Positions 25,786 through 38,948 of a DNA stretch of 64,000 nucleotides are shown here, in pieces. Numbering within the stretch: the stretch's first letter is position 1; the number at the start of each line of letters is the position of its first letter. Where the stretch lies: the NCBI GenBank assembly GCA_022605405.1, contig JABYQQ010000001.1:372001-436000 (forward strand), in the 5' to 3' direction. The DNA is from Earliella scabrosa (lineage: Eukaryota; Basidiomycota; Agaricomycetes; Polyporales; Polyporaceae). Made by a program: the position numbers and the translations under genes. The notes beneath the pieces are model-generated. The model searched no databases, was not told the origin of the DNA, and worked only from the letters and a program-made list of their open reading frames with translations.

Positions 25786-26630
25786 TCTCCAAGGTAAGAG
25801 ACAAGTGAAAGTTACGAGGGCAGCAAATGAACGAATTACAATATGTACTTCCACCTGGACGCTCGTTGAGGTCCCTGCCACGCCGCCCGCTCGTGAAGAC
25901 GGTCCAATGAATGCGTCATGCGAGTCCCACTAAGGGAGGCCTTTGGCAAACTTGAGAGTGGGATGCGGCGGGTGAGAGTATGACTTCCGAACAGCCCGAC
26001 ATTCAAGGTTTTCCGATATCTACTACCATCCATCACGAGCAAGCCTCAGCTGTCGCAGAGCCATATGTAGGCTAGTATCTGAAGACAAATCCATGTATGA
26101 CAGGCTTCGGCAAAGGATCCGGGGGCACTCAACGATACTTTCGATTGGTCCGCTGCGCATGCGTGTCGGCTGAGCCGCCTGTGCACTGAGGAACCCTCCG
26201 GGGCAGAGCCTTGACCTAGGAAGGCACCCCGCTTTCCCATTCTGGGAATTGGGCCCTAGTAAACCGCATGGCAGTGTGGACCCGCAACAGCTACAAATAT
26301 GGCCATGTAAATCTTGAACTGGAAATCCATGAACTCGGTATGGCCATCGCCAGCGTACTTCCGATCAACGCACCTACTGAGCCTCTCACGTGATGTTTCA
26401 TAGTCAATTGGCATACCCACCCCTACCACATTGCCGCGAACGATCTGTCACTGGGCTCTCATGAGACTCTCATGAGGCTGAATAGGACCCCCACTCGTTG
26501 TCAGACTATGTATAAGATGTGCATATTACAACATTACAATACACATTGAACAGGGATGATTACGAGACAGTATCCGGCGTCGGTCAGCCATAGAGTATTA
26601 TACACGGGATAACATACTAGGACTGTAAGT
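25786..26630. other. Intergenic, no supported gene
   Basis: About 0.85 kb of AT-rich spacer between minus-strand genes, with no persuasive open frame. Confidence 0.55.
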
Positions 26631-29060
26631 TCAGAGAGCAGACTCGACGTCCGACCAATCGCTATCTTCCCGTGCCGCCTCGAGCTCCTCCTTGCTGATA
26701 ATATCCAGCTCATCCTCGCCATTCGAGGGTCGCCGCTTGCGCGTGGACTCATCGTCGGCCAGGGGCGTTGACGAGAGAAGGAAGGTGGACGCTCCTGACG
26801 ACGCACGAGTCATGGGGACAGAGGCGGAAGGGCTGGCCTGCGCAGTGACGAAGGCCGCTTCGGATGCGGCCGTGGACTCAGGCTCCGTGTCGGCAGTGAC
26901 GAACGTCGCCTCGCTCGTGTCTGTCACAGAGGACTCGGTGCGAGAGATAACCTCCGGGACTGGAAGTGCTGACGAGGAGGACGCCGCCTTAACCTTAAGG
27001 TTGGACAAGGACGCTGGGGCAGCTGAGGGGAATGCGGCGGAATTGGCGTCTGAGGTCATCGACGGTGCTTCTGAGGACGAGTCTGCGTCTTCCGCGGGCC
27101 CGGTCGACAGCGTGTCGTTCTGTTTGAGATCCGCAAGAGGCCCAATCACATCGACGGGAGACCCTGAAAGCCCAGACCCGAGCTCTTCTGTTTCTAGGAC
27201 AGCGCCCAGACTCGGGTCGGCGTGGTCGTCCGCAGCTGTGGGTGTCACGTCGGTAGCAGCGACGTCCCCAGTGCCGTCTCCTGGGTGCCCAATAGGAATG
27301 GCCGGGTCCGCTTCGGCCAGCAGAGGACTTGTGTGAGCGTCGCAGGTCGCCATGAGGCCTACCGATTCCGACGCCAGGTTATCGGTAGCGGCTGCGGGCG
27401 AGAGGTGGGGAGAAGATGGGTCGCAGTCAGGCACGGCAGAGATATCCTCGACGATGGCCGTCGGCGAAGAGTCGATCACATCCACCGGCATGGTGGTCGA
27501 TTCCGGTGCAATCGCACTCTCGGGTAAACGGGTGGAAGCGTTGACAATCGGGGAAGAGGGGGCAGTGATAGTGATGACGGCAGGTACCTCGTCAGCTGAG
27601 GAAACTTTCGAGGGAGCGACGCTAGCTCGCCTCGCACGCTCCCTGCTGCGCTCCCGCTCTCTCTCCCTGCTGGCCTCAACGCGACGCTCCACAGCCTCGA
27701 GCGCACGCTCGACCTCGAGCACGACCTCCCGCCGGCGGCCGCGCACCGCGACGTCGCCATTGCTCTCCACCGCGTCGAGGCGAGTGAGGAGCACGTTCAG
27801 CGCATGCTCATACGCGTGCACGGGCGTGTTGTTCGCCGTGTACGCCAGCGGGCCCGGCTCCTCGGACGAAGACGGGGACGGAGACTCGGGGACGGGGTGG
27901 ACAAAGTCGAGGCTCTCGGGGAACTCGAACGCGTCCTCGAGCTTGCGGAGGGCGTCCTCGACCGCCGTGATCTCCGCGAGCGAAAGACGGCGCGCACGGC
28001 GGGCGTGGTAGAATTTGAGCAGCTTCTCGGCGACTGCGGGAGGGAGGGCGGGAGTGCGGCGCAGATCTGCACCGTCAGCAGGAGGTTCCGCTTGGGTGGC
28101 AGGCGGCGCAGCCGGAGACGGGTCCGTTGGGGTAGGAGCACTCGGGGTAGGGGTCACTGGCGTGGCATCCGTGACTGGGACGCGGTAGCGTTCGTGCTTG
28201 GGCACTGAAGGTCCTGCGACAGGGTAGGTGTTGGAAACCCTTGGAGCGTCGAAGAGATCCGAGTAGAGGATGACAAGTGACTCCTGGATATCGGGATCGG
28301 TTTCGTTGCGGATGCGAGCCTCGAGCTCTTCCTTGAAATTCGGGAGCTTGGGAGGTGCGGAGGGCATGACAGGAGGAACGGTGGAAGTAGAGGACTCCGC
28401 AGGCACGTCGACCGCCTTGCCCTTCCCTTTGCGATCAACAGGATTGTTCACCGACACAGGAACCGGTCCGGAGACAGGCGGGGAAAAGGTTGGACGAAGG
28501 ATAGAAGCCGCTGGCTGATGTAACCGACACCCATTCAGTACTTGGGCATAATCAGAGCAACCACGGCTGCTACACACCTTCTGGGTATCGGCCTGGCGAT
28601 GACCATAAGCAGGACCAGCAGAGGCAAGTCGGAGCAGCGTCAAGAACGCCTCTTGGTCTCGAATGCGCTGCGCCTCAGCACGGCGGCGTTCGGCTTCTTG
28701 AGCACGCGCACGCTCTCGTTCACGCTGCAGCTCCAGCTGACGCGCGAGGAGGACACGGCGACGCTCTTCCTCGCGCCACACCCGCTCTTCCGCGGCGTAC
28801 GCAGAACCGCGCCAGGAAATTGCGCATGGGATCGACCGGGCTGAAGGGTGAGCAGCCAGGCCGCTGTACCAGCTCTGTAAGATGGCCTGCTGCTGGCGAA
28901 GGTACTGGGTCCGCTGGCGCTGGTGTTCGATCGCCTGGACGCGGGCATGAGCGAGGGCGTAGTCGTGTGCAGCCCGCTGAGTAATCGACTCCAGGTACTC
29001 GACTTCCGAGTAGACGTCGTAGAGGGGAATCTGTGCGTGCAGAGGAGCGAAGGCAAACAT
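26631..29060 (-). CDS. BAG-domain protein (Hsp70 co-chaperone candidate)
   Basis: A single exon encodes 809 aa from the ATG at 29060. The first ~150 residues are helical and highly charged, ending in a long Arg/Glu coiled coil (EERRRVLLARQLELQRERER, and on). A disordered Pro/Ser/Thr region follows, then a basic segment (EKLLKFYHARRARRLSLAEI) and, at about residues 410-465, a helical stretch resembling a BAG domain (EHALNVLLTRLDAVESNG then EVERALEAVERRVEASRE). The C-terminal third is acidic and low-complexity and ends in a conserved-looking DELDIISKEELEAAREDSDW motif. BAG domains bind the Hsp70 ATPase domain and speed nucleotide release. The BAG call comes from pattern and position and needs a profile search. 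Intron-less structure is unusual for this window. Confidence 0.65.
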   Translation of the reverse strand: MFAFAPLHAQIPLYDVYSEVEYLESITQRAAHDYALAHARVQAIEHQRQRTQYLRQQQAILQSWYSGLAAHPSARSIPCAISWRGSAYAAEERVWREEERRRVLLARQLELQRERERARAQEAERRRAEAQRIRDQEAFLTLLRLASAGPAYGHRQADTQKVCSSRGCSDYAQVLNGCRLHQPAASILRPTFSPPVSGPVPVSVNNPVDRKGKGKAVDVPAESSTSTVPPVMPSAPPKLPNFKEELEARIRNETDPDIQESLVILYSDLFDAPRVSNTYPVAGPSVPKHERYRVPVTDATPVTPTPSAPTPTDPSPAAPPATQAEPPADGADLRRTPALPPAVAEKLLKFYHARRARRLSLAEITAVEDALRKLEDAFEFPESLDFVHPVPESPSPSSSEEPGPLAYTANNTPVHAYEHALNVLLTRLDAVESNGDVAVRGRRREVVLEVERALEAVERRVEASRERERERSRERARRASVAPSKVSSADEVPAVITITAPSSPIVNASTRLPESAIAPESTTMPVDVIDSSPTAIVEDISAVPDCDPSSPHLSPAAATDNLASESVGLMATCDAHTSPLLAEADPAIPIGHPGDGTGDVAATDVTPTAADDHADPSLGAVLETEELGSGLSGSPVDVIGPLADLKQNDTLSTGPAEDADSSSEAPSMTSDANSAAFPSAAPASLSNLKVKAASSSSALPVPEVISRTESSVTDTSEATFVTADTEPESTAASEAAFVTAQASPSASVPMTRASSGASTFLLSSTPLADDESTRKRRPSNGEDELDIISKEELEAAREDSDWSDVESAL

Positions 29061-30045
29061 GTTTAGACGGATGTGCGTAGAGTGGTGCAAAAGATAGAGG
29101 GTACTATGAGAGGCGTTGCCGCAGATTCAGGTTATATAGACCACCGCAGTGCAGATTGCTAAGCATATTAGAGGACGCGTCGCCCCGACGCGCGTCGGCC
29201 CTGAGTCATAGCAGGTCATAGCTTGTGGTCTGGCTGCAGTATGTGGCCGAGCCGCTTTGACGAGTACACTGTCGAACTTACTGGAGCGCACCGGATTAGG
29301 ACAGCCACGCAAGCTCGCGAAAGCGCCCGAACACGCGAGAACAAACCAGAAGGAAACCACGTGACGTCGACAAATCGCACTTGAATGTTGCGGTATTATC
29401 GCATGGAAGGAACTCGATACAGCGAAGTGGGGAAAAGGAAATATGACAGGATACCTCAGGCCGCCAGTGAAATGGGTATGTCCTATAAGTACTTCCGTGC
29501 CGAGGCGCCCAAGACTCAACGCCTTCGTAGAATGTGACGTCATAACCACTGTTCTCTCGATCTCTGAGCACCCGACGCCCACAATTGGCCCCTCCAATTC
29601 ATGAGGGCACCCCGTGATTCAGAAAGCACCAGGAGCGCGACACGCATATTACCGCAGCCGAACCAACAATGATTAACGTCGAGAAGAAAACAACGATAAC
29701 GTCTTTCGTACGCAGTCCGACAGATGTGGGTACATCGTGTGGGAATCGAGAGCTATTGAAACAGCTACTACACTACACTACGACAGAAATAGAAAACAAA
29801 GACAACGTACACCGACAGTGGGTATACCGAGTCCGAACAGCCCGATGCACAAACAACAGCGCAATAGGCGACCAGAATTCAAGTAAACGAGTGGATGGGT
29901 GAGCGATCGAGTGTGGCCACGCTAGATTCCGCGAGGTGTCCGTGGTTCAGTGTTCGAGAAGAGGAGGGATGCTGCACAAGGGGGTGGGGGGTTTTGCACC
30001 GAGCCATGGCCAATGCTCGCTAGGAGGGGCTGGCGATATGCTCCT
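29061..30045. other. Intergenic, no supported gene
   Basis: Promoter of the BAG gene (TATA-like at 29132-29138) and the 3' flank of the GPI-anchored wall protein gene. No coding pattern is seen. Confidence 0.55.
29132..29138 (-). promoter_or_regulatory. TATA box of BAG-domain gene
   Basis: TATATAA on the minus strand about 72 nt upstream of the ATG at 29060. Confidence 0.45.
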
Positions 30046-30910
30046 TTACAGGAGCAGGGCGGACAGCGACGCGATACCACACGCGACGACTACGCCAAAG
30101 ATACCTTGGCTGTTGCTGAGGGCACCGTTCCCAGCACCACCGGCCCCACCGGTAGCGCTGGCGGTGCCAGTCGAGCTAGGAGAGGTGGCGGACCCACTAG
30201 GAGCCGACGAGGACGCGCTCACGGTCGGGGCGGGCTCCGCTAATTGGGAACAGGCGTTAACAACAGATGAAATGAGTCTAATGGTGTTAGTACTCACTGC
30301 CAGGGGGCATGACGGTGAAGGTAGGGCTCTCGGCGAAGACCTGGGTGATGTTCGTGTTGTTGACGAACTGAACCTGGTAGCCATCACCGGGGCGGAGAGT
30401 GACGTTCGTACTGGACAAGATGAATCATTGTCAGCGGAAGAATTCACGTCGGACGTTGAGTGGAGTGAGACACTAGAGCGGCGGAGATACGCACACAGTG
30501 AAGGTCTGCCGAAGTCGATGAGCGAGCTGGACAACAAGAACGTACAAGGGGAAGCACGCACCTGGTCAGAAACGTTCACGAAACGAGCAATGGAGAAGGG
30601 GCCGTTGAGAGTAGCGTTGTTAGCGTTGACAATGTTGATGGAGATAGGGCTGGGGTCGCCTTCGCTGAACTGCCAAGTGATAGTGTTCGTGGCATTCTGG
30701 ACCCTGAACTGGGCTTGAGATATGAATGACAAGATGAAATGGAAGAGGACGCACCAGTACGCGTTCTCGTTGGGGCCAATAATGTCGATCGCATCTACAA
30801 GCAGGTTCGAGATTGAACTTCCGTTCCTCGTGCGGTTCTCGTGCGACCTAAGTCCACTTACTGACGACGGCGAAGGGGAGCGCGAGGGCGGCGAGGGAGA
30901 GGAGACGCAT
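30046..30910 (-). CDS. GPI-anchored Ser/Thr-rich cell-surface protein (Kre9/Knh1-like N-domain)
   Basis: Six exons (30910-30862, 30794-30755, 30703-30562, 30505-30495, 30410-30298, 30239-30046) encode 182 aa. A signal peptide (MRLLSLAALALPFAVV) is followed by a ~95-residue beta-sandwich domain (TNTITWQFSEGDPSPISINI ... GPFSIARFVNVSDQTFTVTN ... GDGYQVQFVN) of the Ser/Thr-rich GPI-anchored family. A Ser/Thr/Gly linker and a C-terminal hydrophobic segment (GVVVACGIASLSALLL) suited to GPI attachment complete the protein. It probably sits in the plasma membrane or wall with a structural or wall-assembly role. Exon 4 is only 11 nt. It is supported by phase and by the continuous TFTVTNVTLRPG reading it creates. 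Confidence 0.85.
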
Positions 30911-31885
30911 CTTGAGCGATGAACAACGAACGGCGCGCCGGGAGGGCTTGTAGCAGCGGAGAGATGGGGGGAAAAGGCAGAGAACCTTGAGGATGTCAAC
31001 ACCCTCGCGACCTTTTACATGCGCTCTCACCTCGCACTTCGCTTCTGTTCCCACGGCACATCTATAGGAACGCCATCAATAACACGTCAAATTGACGGCA
31101 CATGCCGCGCGCATAAACGGAGGCGGAGGGATGACGTCTGTCCTTGGCCTCCTTGTCGTCCCTGTCTCTCCATCGTCACTGACGGTCCTGCTCAGGTCCT
31201 GCTCGTCCTCGAGGCTTTGGAGAACGATCTAGAGGCTTCATGCCGGACACATTGCTCGTCGACAAAGGTTGTTCGCTCGCCGATCTCCGCCAACGACCGG
31301 TAATCAGCGAAGAAGGCGTCCAGGGAAGAACAAGGGCACTCACCCGTCCGGCCAGACAGCGGTGATCCTGTGCGGAGTTGCGAGATTTAGTCGACTCCGA
31401 GATTCTAACGTCGCAACGACATGAGGCGCGCTGGAGTTGAGGCGGGCGGAGGTCGAGACGCGTTGGCTGCGAGATGTTGCGCTGCGGCATCCCCAAGGTG
31501 CGTCTGAGTAACGACTCGAGATGTGAGGGCAGAGTTAGCAACGTGATACGGAGGCTGAAGCGAGTGGCACCTCTCTTCGACGAAGCCCCTCCGCTTCCCT
31601 GCACAATGCACACGAGTGCACACGACCAACCACTCTTCATTACCCTCCAGCCCAGATGGCGGCGCGCGCGTATCTCGAGTCCCGCGGAGATAGTCACTGT
31701 CCGGACCATCAAGGGCCCACGTTCACGAAGCATCCCACGACATACTGCTCACACCACGGGGAGGTTGGCGTGCTCAGCGCTCATGGAAGAGCTCCGGTAT
31801 AAAGTTCGGTAAGCGATATGCGATAACTTTGTGCCCTTCCCATCACCGTGATTTCCGAGAGTTTTCGTGCGTAAGTAGTACTAGA
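30911..31885. other. Divergent promoter region upstream of OYE copy 4
   Basis: A minus-strand segment near 31200-31320 reads as a plausible peptide (DAFFADYRSLAEIGERT) but could not be joined into a gene. Otherwise only promoter sequence is seen, with a TATA box at 31798-31804. Confidence 0.5.
31798..31804 (+). promoter_or_regulatory. TATA box of OYE copy 4
   Basis: TATAAAG about 82 nt upstream of the ATG at 31886; good motif and spacing. Confidence 0.5.
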
Positions 31886-33330
<1,445 letters not shown>

Positions 33331-33608
33331 GCATGTTTCAGTTCTGGGTGCGCACCATATACTTGGCCGTAGATTGCGTGCGAGCTGACTTGGACCAAAA
33401 CCAGAGAAGTGAGCTGTAGAAAGGATCATGTAGAACAGCATAGAATCGCGGGCTTCCTCCTGCCATAACACGTCGATCTGCTAGGTGGGAGCATTCCTGA
33501 CGCTGGCGTCGGCCGTATTTTGTACTGAATGCCAGTGGTTGTGCCGAACAACAACAACACTGCGTTCTCAAAGGAACAGATCACCGGCGCTCCGATGAGA
33601 GTTTAATG
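33331..33608. other. Spacer between OYE copy 4 and MITE-like element
   Basis: 3' flank of OYE copy 4; nothing else is seen. Confidence 0.5.
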
Positions 33609-34302
33609 TTGCAACGTAACAGCAAGGGGTCCACTTGTCCCACGACTTCGAAATTCTGTCCCCGGGGATGGGATTACTGCTGGCTTGGAATAAGATTGTT
33701 GCCCCGTTGGGAATAACAATAATGCCCTCCGATCATAAGAAAACTACCCGTTCATCAACACAATACAGCCCGCCTACTTCGACATTCCTGCCCGTGCCCC
33801 GGCGCTTTTCTGTCCGTCGTACATGGCATTTCTGTCCGCCCTACGTATGTTTCAATGATCCCTGCACGGATTCATCTCAAAAAAGAGCGATTGATCCCCA
33901 TGTGCTTCCAAGAGATACAGAAAAATATTCATAGGACGGAGAGAGTCCAGAATGTTGGTGTAGCAAGCCCGTAGAAGTACCACCATTCTATAGGCGCTTA
34001 GGGCTCGGGAAGGAGGGGAAGCGCCATCGTTCGGCAAGGTTCGGGCAACGCTAGATTTGGTAGGAGGGCAGTATGAAGCGCTCCTGGACCACACCAATTT
34101 TTGCAACGATACCGAAAGAACGACGCAAGTTGAGAGCAAAAAAACAATTTTCCAAGGACGAGAAGACCTTCCCATGTTACGATACAAAATTTGGGGAAGA
34201 TCGGTACGACGGAGAGGGAACCCCAGGTAGGGCGGGCAAATGTCCAATCCACAGGGACAGAAATGCGAAGTCGTGGGACATGTGACCATTTTGCAACGTA
34301 AC
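33609..34302. mobile_element. MITE-like element with terminal inverted repeats
   Basis: About 670 bp are bounded by imperfect inverted repeats of ~40-45 bp. The left arm is at 33625-33669 and the right arm at 34245-34289 (reverse complement). The shared core GTCCCACGACTTCG is identical in both, followed by a near-identical TTCTGTCCC. Immediately outside both arms stands the same 12-mer TTGCAACGTAAC in direct orientation (33609-33620 and 34291-34302), as expected for a target-site duplication or extended terminus. The interior is AT-richer than the flanks and has no transposase-like frame. A related TTTCTGTCCG motif recurs inside near 33810-33840. A non-autonomous DNA transposon is the simplest reading; copies elsewhere in the genome would confirm it. 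Confidence 0.6.
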
Positions 34303-34835
34303 ACGTTCAACGTCATTCCCTAGCGTTTGATGGGGCGTGTTTCACTTCTTGCTCTCTCCCCCTCTCTCGTCAATGCATAGTCATTGCATTGTCGTTCTGC
34401 GCTTCAATCCATCCTTCTGTCGCCCTCCTACGCGTACGATCCAAGTCTCCCCGCTCGAGACGACCATGTGTCGCTTGCACCTACCTCGGTGATAAGCCCC
34501 GCTGACGTTGCGTCTGTCTAGTCCCGGTTGACATCGGGCCAATCAATAAGCATCTTGCGAACCGCACTTGGTGGGAGTATAGCATCATCATCCACCATGG
34601 GTATACCGACTGCCAGTGCTGGTGGGTTGCCCACCTCGATCTCCAGTTCGGGCGCAACGCCATCGGTGTTGTACCATTCCGGCTCCCCCCGCAGGTCATG
34701 CCGGCACTACACTAGAGTATGCCTCGCAGGATCTCGAGGCTATATTTGTGTGAGCCCACAAAACGGGCGAACGCCAACTTTGCCTCCACAGAGAGAAGCG
34801 CATTCAGCCTCCCTGCTGCTCCCGACGCCTTGATA
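34303..34835. other. Intergenic, no supported gene
   Basis: Promoter-side sequence of the following membrane protein gene. Open frames at 34528-34833 carry no recognisable domain. Confidence 0.45.
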
Positions 34836-36900
34836 ATGTCCTCACAAGTATCTTCCCCCGACAGCAGCTATGGAGCCCTCCTCATTGGGGGTGCGATAGG
34901 TCTTGCGTTCGTCCGTTCCATTTTGTGATGGCTGCCGTCAACGATGCTGACAGACCGCTTCCCCTTAGGATGTACGGCGTGACTGTCCACAACATGTACA
35001 TTTATCTCCGCAGTCCCGCGGAGGCGAGGGATCCACTTCTATTGAGGCTCTACGTGAGCTGCCTATAGTTCCCTTAGTGGCATACACTGACCGCATCGCT
35101 CAAGATCATAGTGATCTTGTGAGGTGGTTCCTGGGTGGTTCCACTCCATACCCAGTTCTCAGTGTTGAACGTTGAACGCTCTTTCACTAGCGTGCTAGAT
35201 ACATTTTCCACGATCCTGATCATGCATACATCGTGCGTCGCACATCATGCTCATACCAGTACGTATACTGAGTCCAACGGTTCCTTGATGACCAGATACA
35301 CATTACTTGTGACGACCCACCCAGATCTGGGAGGACCTGAGGTTAACATCTGGTGCGTCTAGTTCGAGGCCGCCGCTGGCAACGTTACAGGTATCATGAA
35401 CTGACGGCATTAATGTTGCGTAGGTCACTAGAGGTGAGATACCCAATTCTGCTCCGAAAGAGCCTCTTCACGCATTGTCTATTGATGTATGACATATGTT
35501 CACGTGGTAGGCACTCCCATTTGCTTCGGTATGTCTGCGTTGAATTGATCGATCAAGGATACTCACGAGAATTGGGGTTTAGGAACTGGTCTTTCTCCTA
35601 GTGCAAGGGTGGAGTACCTTCACTTACGCCCCGCAAACGGTCTCGCTAAGCGGGCATGGCAGCTTTTATGCCCGCCGGGTCTATCTGTGTAAGCAGAAGA
35701 CTTGGGGAGTGCATCTGACACCTGATCTTCAGTCTATCAACAGTTGACAAGAGTTGCAAGATCGTGGTTCTCTTGGTTGTAAGCCCGCTTGCTCTGAGTG
35801 TTGCATTGAGGATACTCTCTGATGCTATCACAGGCGGCCACGATCGTTGCTGGAGCAGGTGTGCAATGTCATACATAGTCTCCCGCTTTCGTTATTTGTC
35901 TAACGATTCACCGCGGTGGCGCTATGTATAGCCATGTCCATCGGTGCGAGTTCTTGCCTTTCAGTCAACATGCGATCCACTGACTCGGCAGCAGCCGTGA
36001 TAGTCATCATGTTTGTCTCTGATCGTGTATTGGAGCGCCATGCTTATGGGTTGTGCTGACTCGGAGGATGCGTTCGTAGCCTCCATCCTCCCAATACCTC
36101 TCAAGTTGGCAGCGAGTTTACGGTGTGTGCGACAGTCGAGACTTCTCGTAGCGTCTGTATCTGAACGTCGACAGGTCTACTATCCCGCGATTATCGGCCT
36201 CAGCACTGGCGGAGACCTTGTTCTGACAGCGACGTTCGTGGTTTTGCTATATCGTAGTCGCAGCTCCTTCAAACGGTGGGTACCTTCATGATTTGGTGTG
36301 GCAGGGACGAAGCGACTGATAAACCTTGCGCCGGGTAGCTCGGTAAAGCTTGTTAATGCACTCATACACTACGCGCTCGTTGGAAGTAAGGACTGTAAGG
36401 ACATGGTAGTCCAGAACTAACTAGTCTTGCTGACAGCTCTGCTCTTCGGGTATTACACCTTGGATATCGAGTCCGTTCTTCCTGCTCACGCTGACTCTTG
36501 CGACCAGTGTTGGGTCCATAGTACCGCTCGTGTTGGTGAGACTACTTTGATTCTCATGAGTAGGCAGATTCCCTCTGATACGTTTCCAGATTCTAGTATT
36601 ACCGAACTATCACACCCTGTTCCTGGGTGTATCCCTTCCTAGTATGAAGGGTACGTTCCGCTCCGCACATATTCCATTCTAAACTCTCGACAACTAAATG
36701 CCGTCTTTAGTGTACTTCGCGTCTGTGCTCGTATTGTAAGATCTCATACTGTACCACACGGCTGTCCTTCCCTCAATGACCTTCGACGAGCCTTAACCAC
36801 AGGGATGTCCTCAGGGAGCACGGAATGGGCATGGGCGAGACAACGATCTTCAACATGAGCGTATTCCAGCAAAGCCATGGCATGAGCGCTCCACTCCCGG
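34836..36900 (+). CDS. DUF6534-type multi-pass membrane protein A (exons partly resolved)
   Basis: Exon 1 (34836-34924) and exon 2 (34969-35053) join in phase to give an N-terminus with two membrane helices (SSYGALLIGGAIGLAFV, then YGVTVHNMYIYLRSP), the usual opening of fungal DUF6534 proteins. Further homologous pieces occur at 35190-35225 (VLDTFSTILIMH), 36200-36277 (DLVLTATFVVLLYRSRSSFK, the domain hallmark) and 36815-36870 (C-terminal HGMGMGETTIFNMS). The family is predicted to be integral membrane and its function is unknown. The same pieces in the same order occur on the minus strand at 57839-59858. The middle exons could not be joined without stops, so decay is possible. The end coordinate is approximate. 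Confidence 0.55.
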
Positions 36901-37321
36901 GGGCGTCCCAGCAGCCCGTGAGTGTCCTTCTCCATGTATTACATACGATGTGCCTTACGAAGTACATCTTTGCTCTGCCAGGTCCCATCCACGTCGAACG
37001 CAGGAAACAGCGCACAGTGATATCCATCTGTGGTCACGGCGTGCATATCTTGCGGCGCGCATTTCCCTGCCGTCCTGACTGCCGCGCTGCGCCGCTGCCT
37101 GACTGCAGAGGAGAGGAGATCGTCAGTACAGACCACCTCTGCGTCCCTGCTCCCACAATGCATTGGCAAACAGTCACCGATCAGTGCCCACGATTCCTTG
37201 TCACAGAAGCGGGCAGATACGTCGAAGGTCCATGTCCTCTGTATAGTCGTACTGTACGTGTCACACATGAAGCGACCAGGTCCGTATGAAGTGTGTATCC
37301 GAAAGAGTCATCTTCGGGCCA
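36901..37321. other. Intergenic between convergent genes
   Basis: Lies between the DUF6534-type gene A (+) and the GH16 gene (-). An open frame continues rightward to 37289 but has no family features. Confidence 0.45.
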
Positions 37322-38948
37322 CTACATCAAGGTCCACGAGAACGCAGCGAGGACCGTCGCACCAACGAGCGCGACATAAACCCTCGCGAGGTTCGCTTCC
37401 GCGCCGTTCCCTCCACCGCTGCCGCCACTGCCGTCATTCCCAGACGACCCGTTACCGTTGTCGTTCCCGCTCCCCGACGTGGGGCTGGGCTCCTCGGTCG
37501 CGCCCGAGGCGGTCGCGGTGACGAGCACGGTCGTGCCGCCCGAGACGGACGGGAGGAGGACGCCGTCGGTGAGGGAGAAGACCTTGACGTAGTTGATCTC
37601 AAAGTACGCGTCGTTGTAGTTCGTGCCGTTGTTGATCACGTTGTCGAGGTAGCACGCCGTCGCCGTGCCGTCCCCGCCGCACGTCGACTGGTACACGCTC
37701 GGGACGCCGGCCCTGTGGATGGAAAGATGGAAAGTTGTCGATCAGAGGGAGACGCGATGCGGAGAGAGATGAAGATGGTACGAACCAGTCGCCGCAGAGG
37801 GTGATGTCGAGCACCATGTTTTGGGCGGAGAAGTACTGGCTGATGTTGCACGAGGAGGATGGGTACGCGGCGGAGGGTGTGCCCCAGGACGAGGGGTCCA
37901 CGGAGTCCGTAGCTTGGGATACGGAGGTCGGGACGTTGTTCCTCTGTGTGATACGTCAGCCCCAATCTGCGGTAAAGTACAGGTTACCTAGGACACGCAC
38001 GCTCCAGAACCAGATGCTAGACGCAAGGACGTTAGTACACATCGTCTCGAGTCCTCAGGAGTGCGACAAACGTACAAGACACCGGACGTATCGAACTGCG
38101 TCGCCCAGACTCCGCCACCAGCGGCGGCAAAGCTTGCCCCGAAGCTGTTCTCTTGCTGCTCAGCAACTGTGCAGCCCGCGTCCGTGGAACAATTCGTGTT
38201 GCTCGTAGCGCCGGACTGGGTGACACCGTCGGCCTGCATACAACCGTTCTGGGTGTGCAAAGCCATCTGGTTGAACGTCATGAGGTTCACACCCTCGAGG
38301 ATGTCGATCTCGCCGCCGGTTGGCCAGTTGATGCCCTTCGTCCAGAATGCGGGCCATACCTGGAGAGATCGAAGTTAACTCTGGGAGACAGCTTGAGAAC
38401 GGATGACGCACCGAGCAGCCATACGGAAGGTGGGTTGCGTCGAAGATAAACACGGACCCGATGGGGAAGTAATCGATACTCTCAATGCGGACCTATTATC
38501 AAACGGTTCCGACATGAGTTTTCCATGTGTTTGGTACAAGCCACAACTTGCGCGCCAGTTTGATCTCCGTACGACGATGACGTAGTGGCTCTATTATATG
38601 ACAGTGGGAGAACGCACCGTGTCTCGCTTTTCGTTCCATGGCACAAACGAGGTGTTGTCCACCTTGATGATCACGCGTCCGGCATCATTCACGTAGGCCA
38701 GCTGCGACTGCGTTGCATTCGCTTCGCTCACCCAGTTGACGTCACCTATGTCGCCGTCAATGTGAGCACGACCTCCAGCGATGCGAGACAGGCGCAGACG
38801 TACCGTTCGTGAGATTGTCGTATGATCCATAAAAACTCCAACCGTCGAAGAAGCTAGTGCCGGAGTATTGTCGTACGAGGTTGTACTGGGCAGAAGCACC
38901 GCTGACGGCGAGAAGGACAGATGTTGCTAGTGGTAGTAGAAGTTGCAT
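37322..38948 (-). CDS. GH16 endo-1,3(4)-beta-glucanase, GPI-anchored
   Basis: Seven exons (38948-38804, 38745-38618, 38492-38412, 38359-38076, 38016-38001, 37943-37786, 37712-37322) encode 400 aa. A signal peptide (about residues 1-20) is followed by a GH16 jelly-roll with the catalytic motif G-E135-I-D137-I-L-E140, preceded by GCSVWPAFWTKG. Later come the family's SSWGTP and FSAQNMVLDITLCGDWAG segments. A Gly/Ser/Asn-rich linker and a terminal hydrophobic helix (VYVALVGATVLAAFSWTLM) predict a GPI anchor. Fungal members cleave laminarin-type beta-glucans in the fungus's own wall or in its surroundings. Anchoring favours wall remodelling over secretion. The 16-nt exon at 38001-38016 is required to keep frame. 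Confidence 0.93.

Noticed and set aside
26692..28518. Several long plus-strand open frames (up to 219 aa)
   Set aside because: They are antisense to the 809-aa BAG-domain gene and result from its GC-biased, low-complexity codons.
31176..31733. 185-aa minus-strand open frame
   Set aside because: Composition is arginine/serine shadow-like. One peptide (DAFFADYRSLAEIGERT) looks real, but no intron-exon chain could be built around it.
33852..34316. 154-aa minus-strand open frame inside the MITE-like element, considered as a transposase remnant
   Set aside because: No DDE or zinc-finger pattern, and the frame runs across the inverted repeat; more likely chance.
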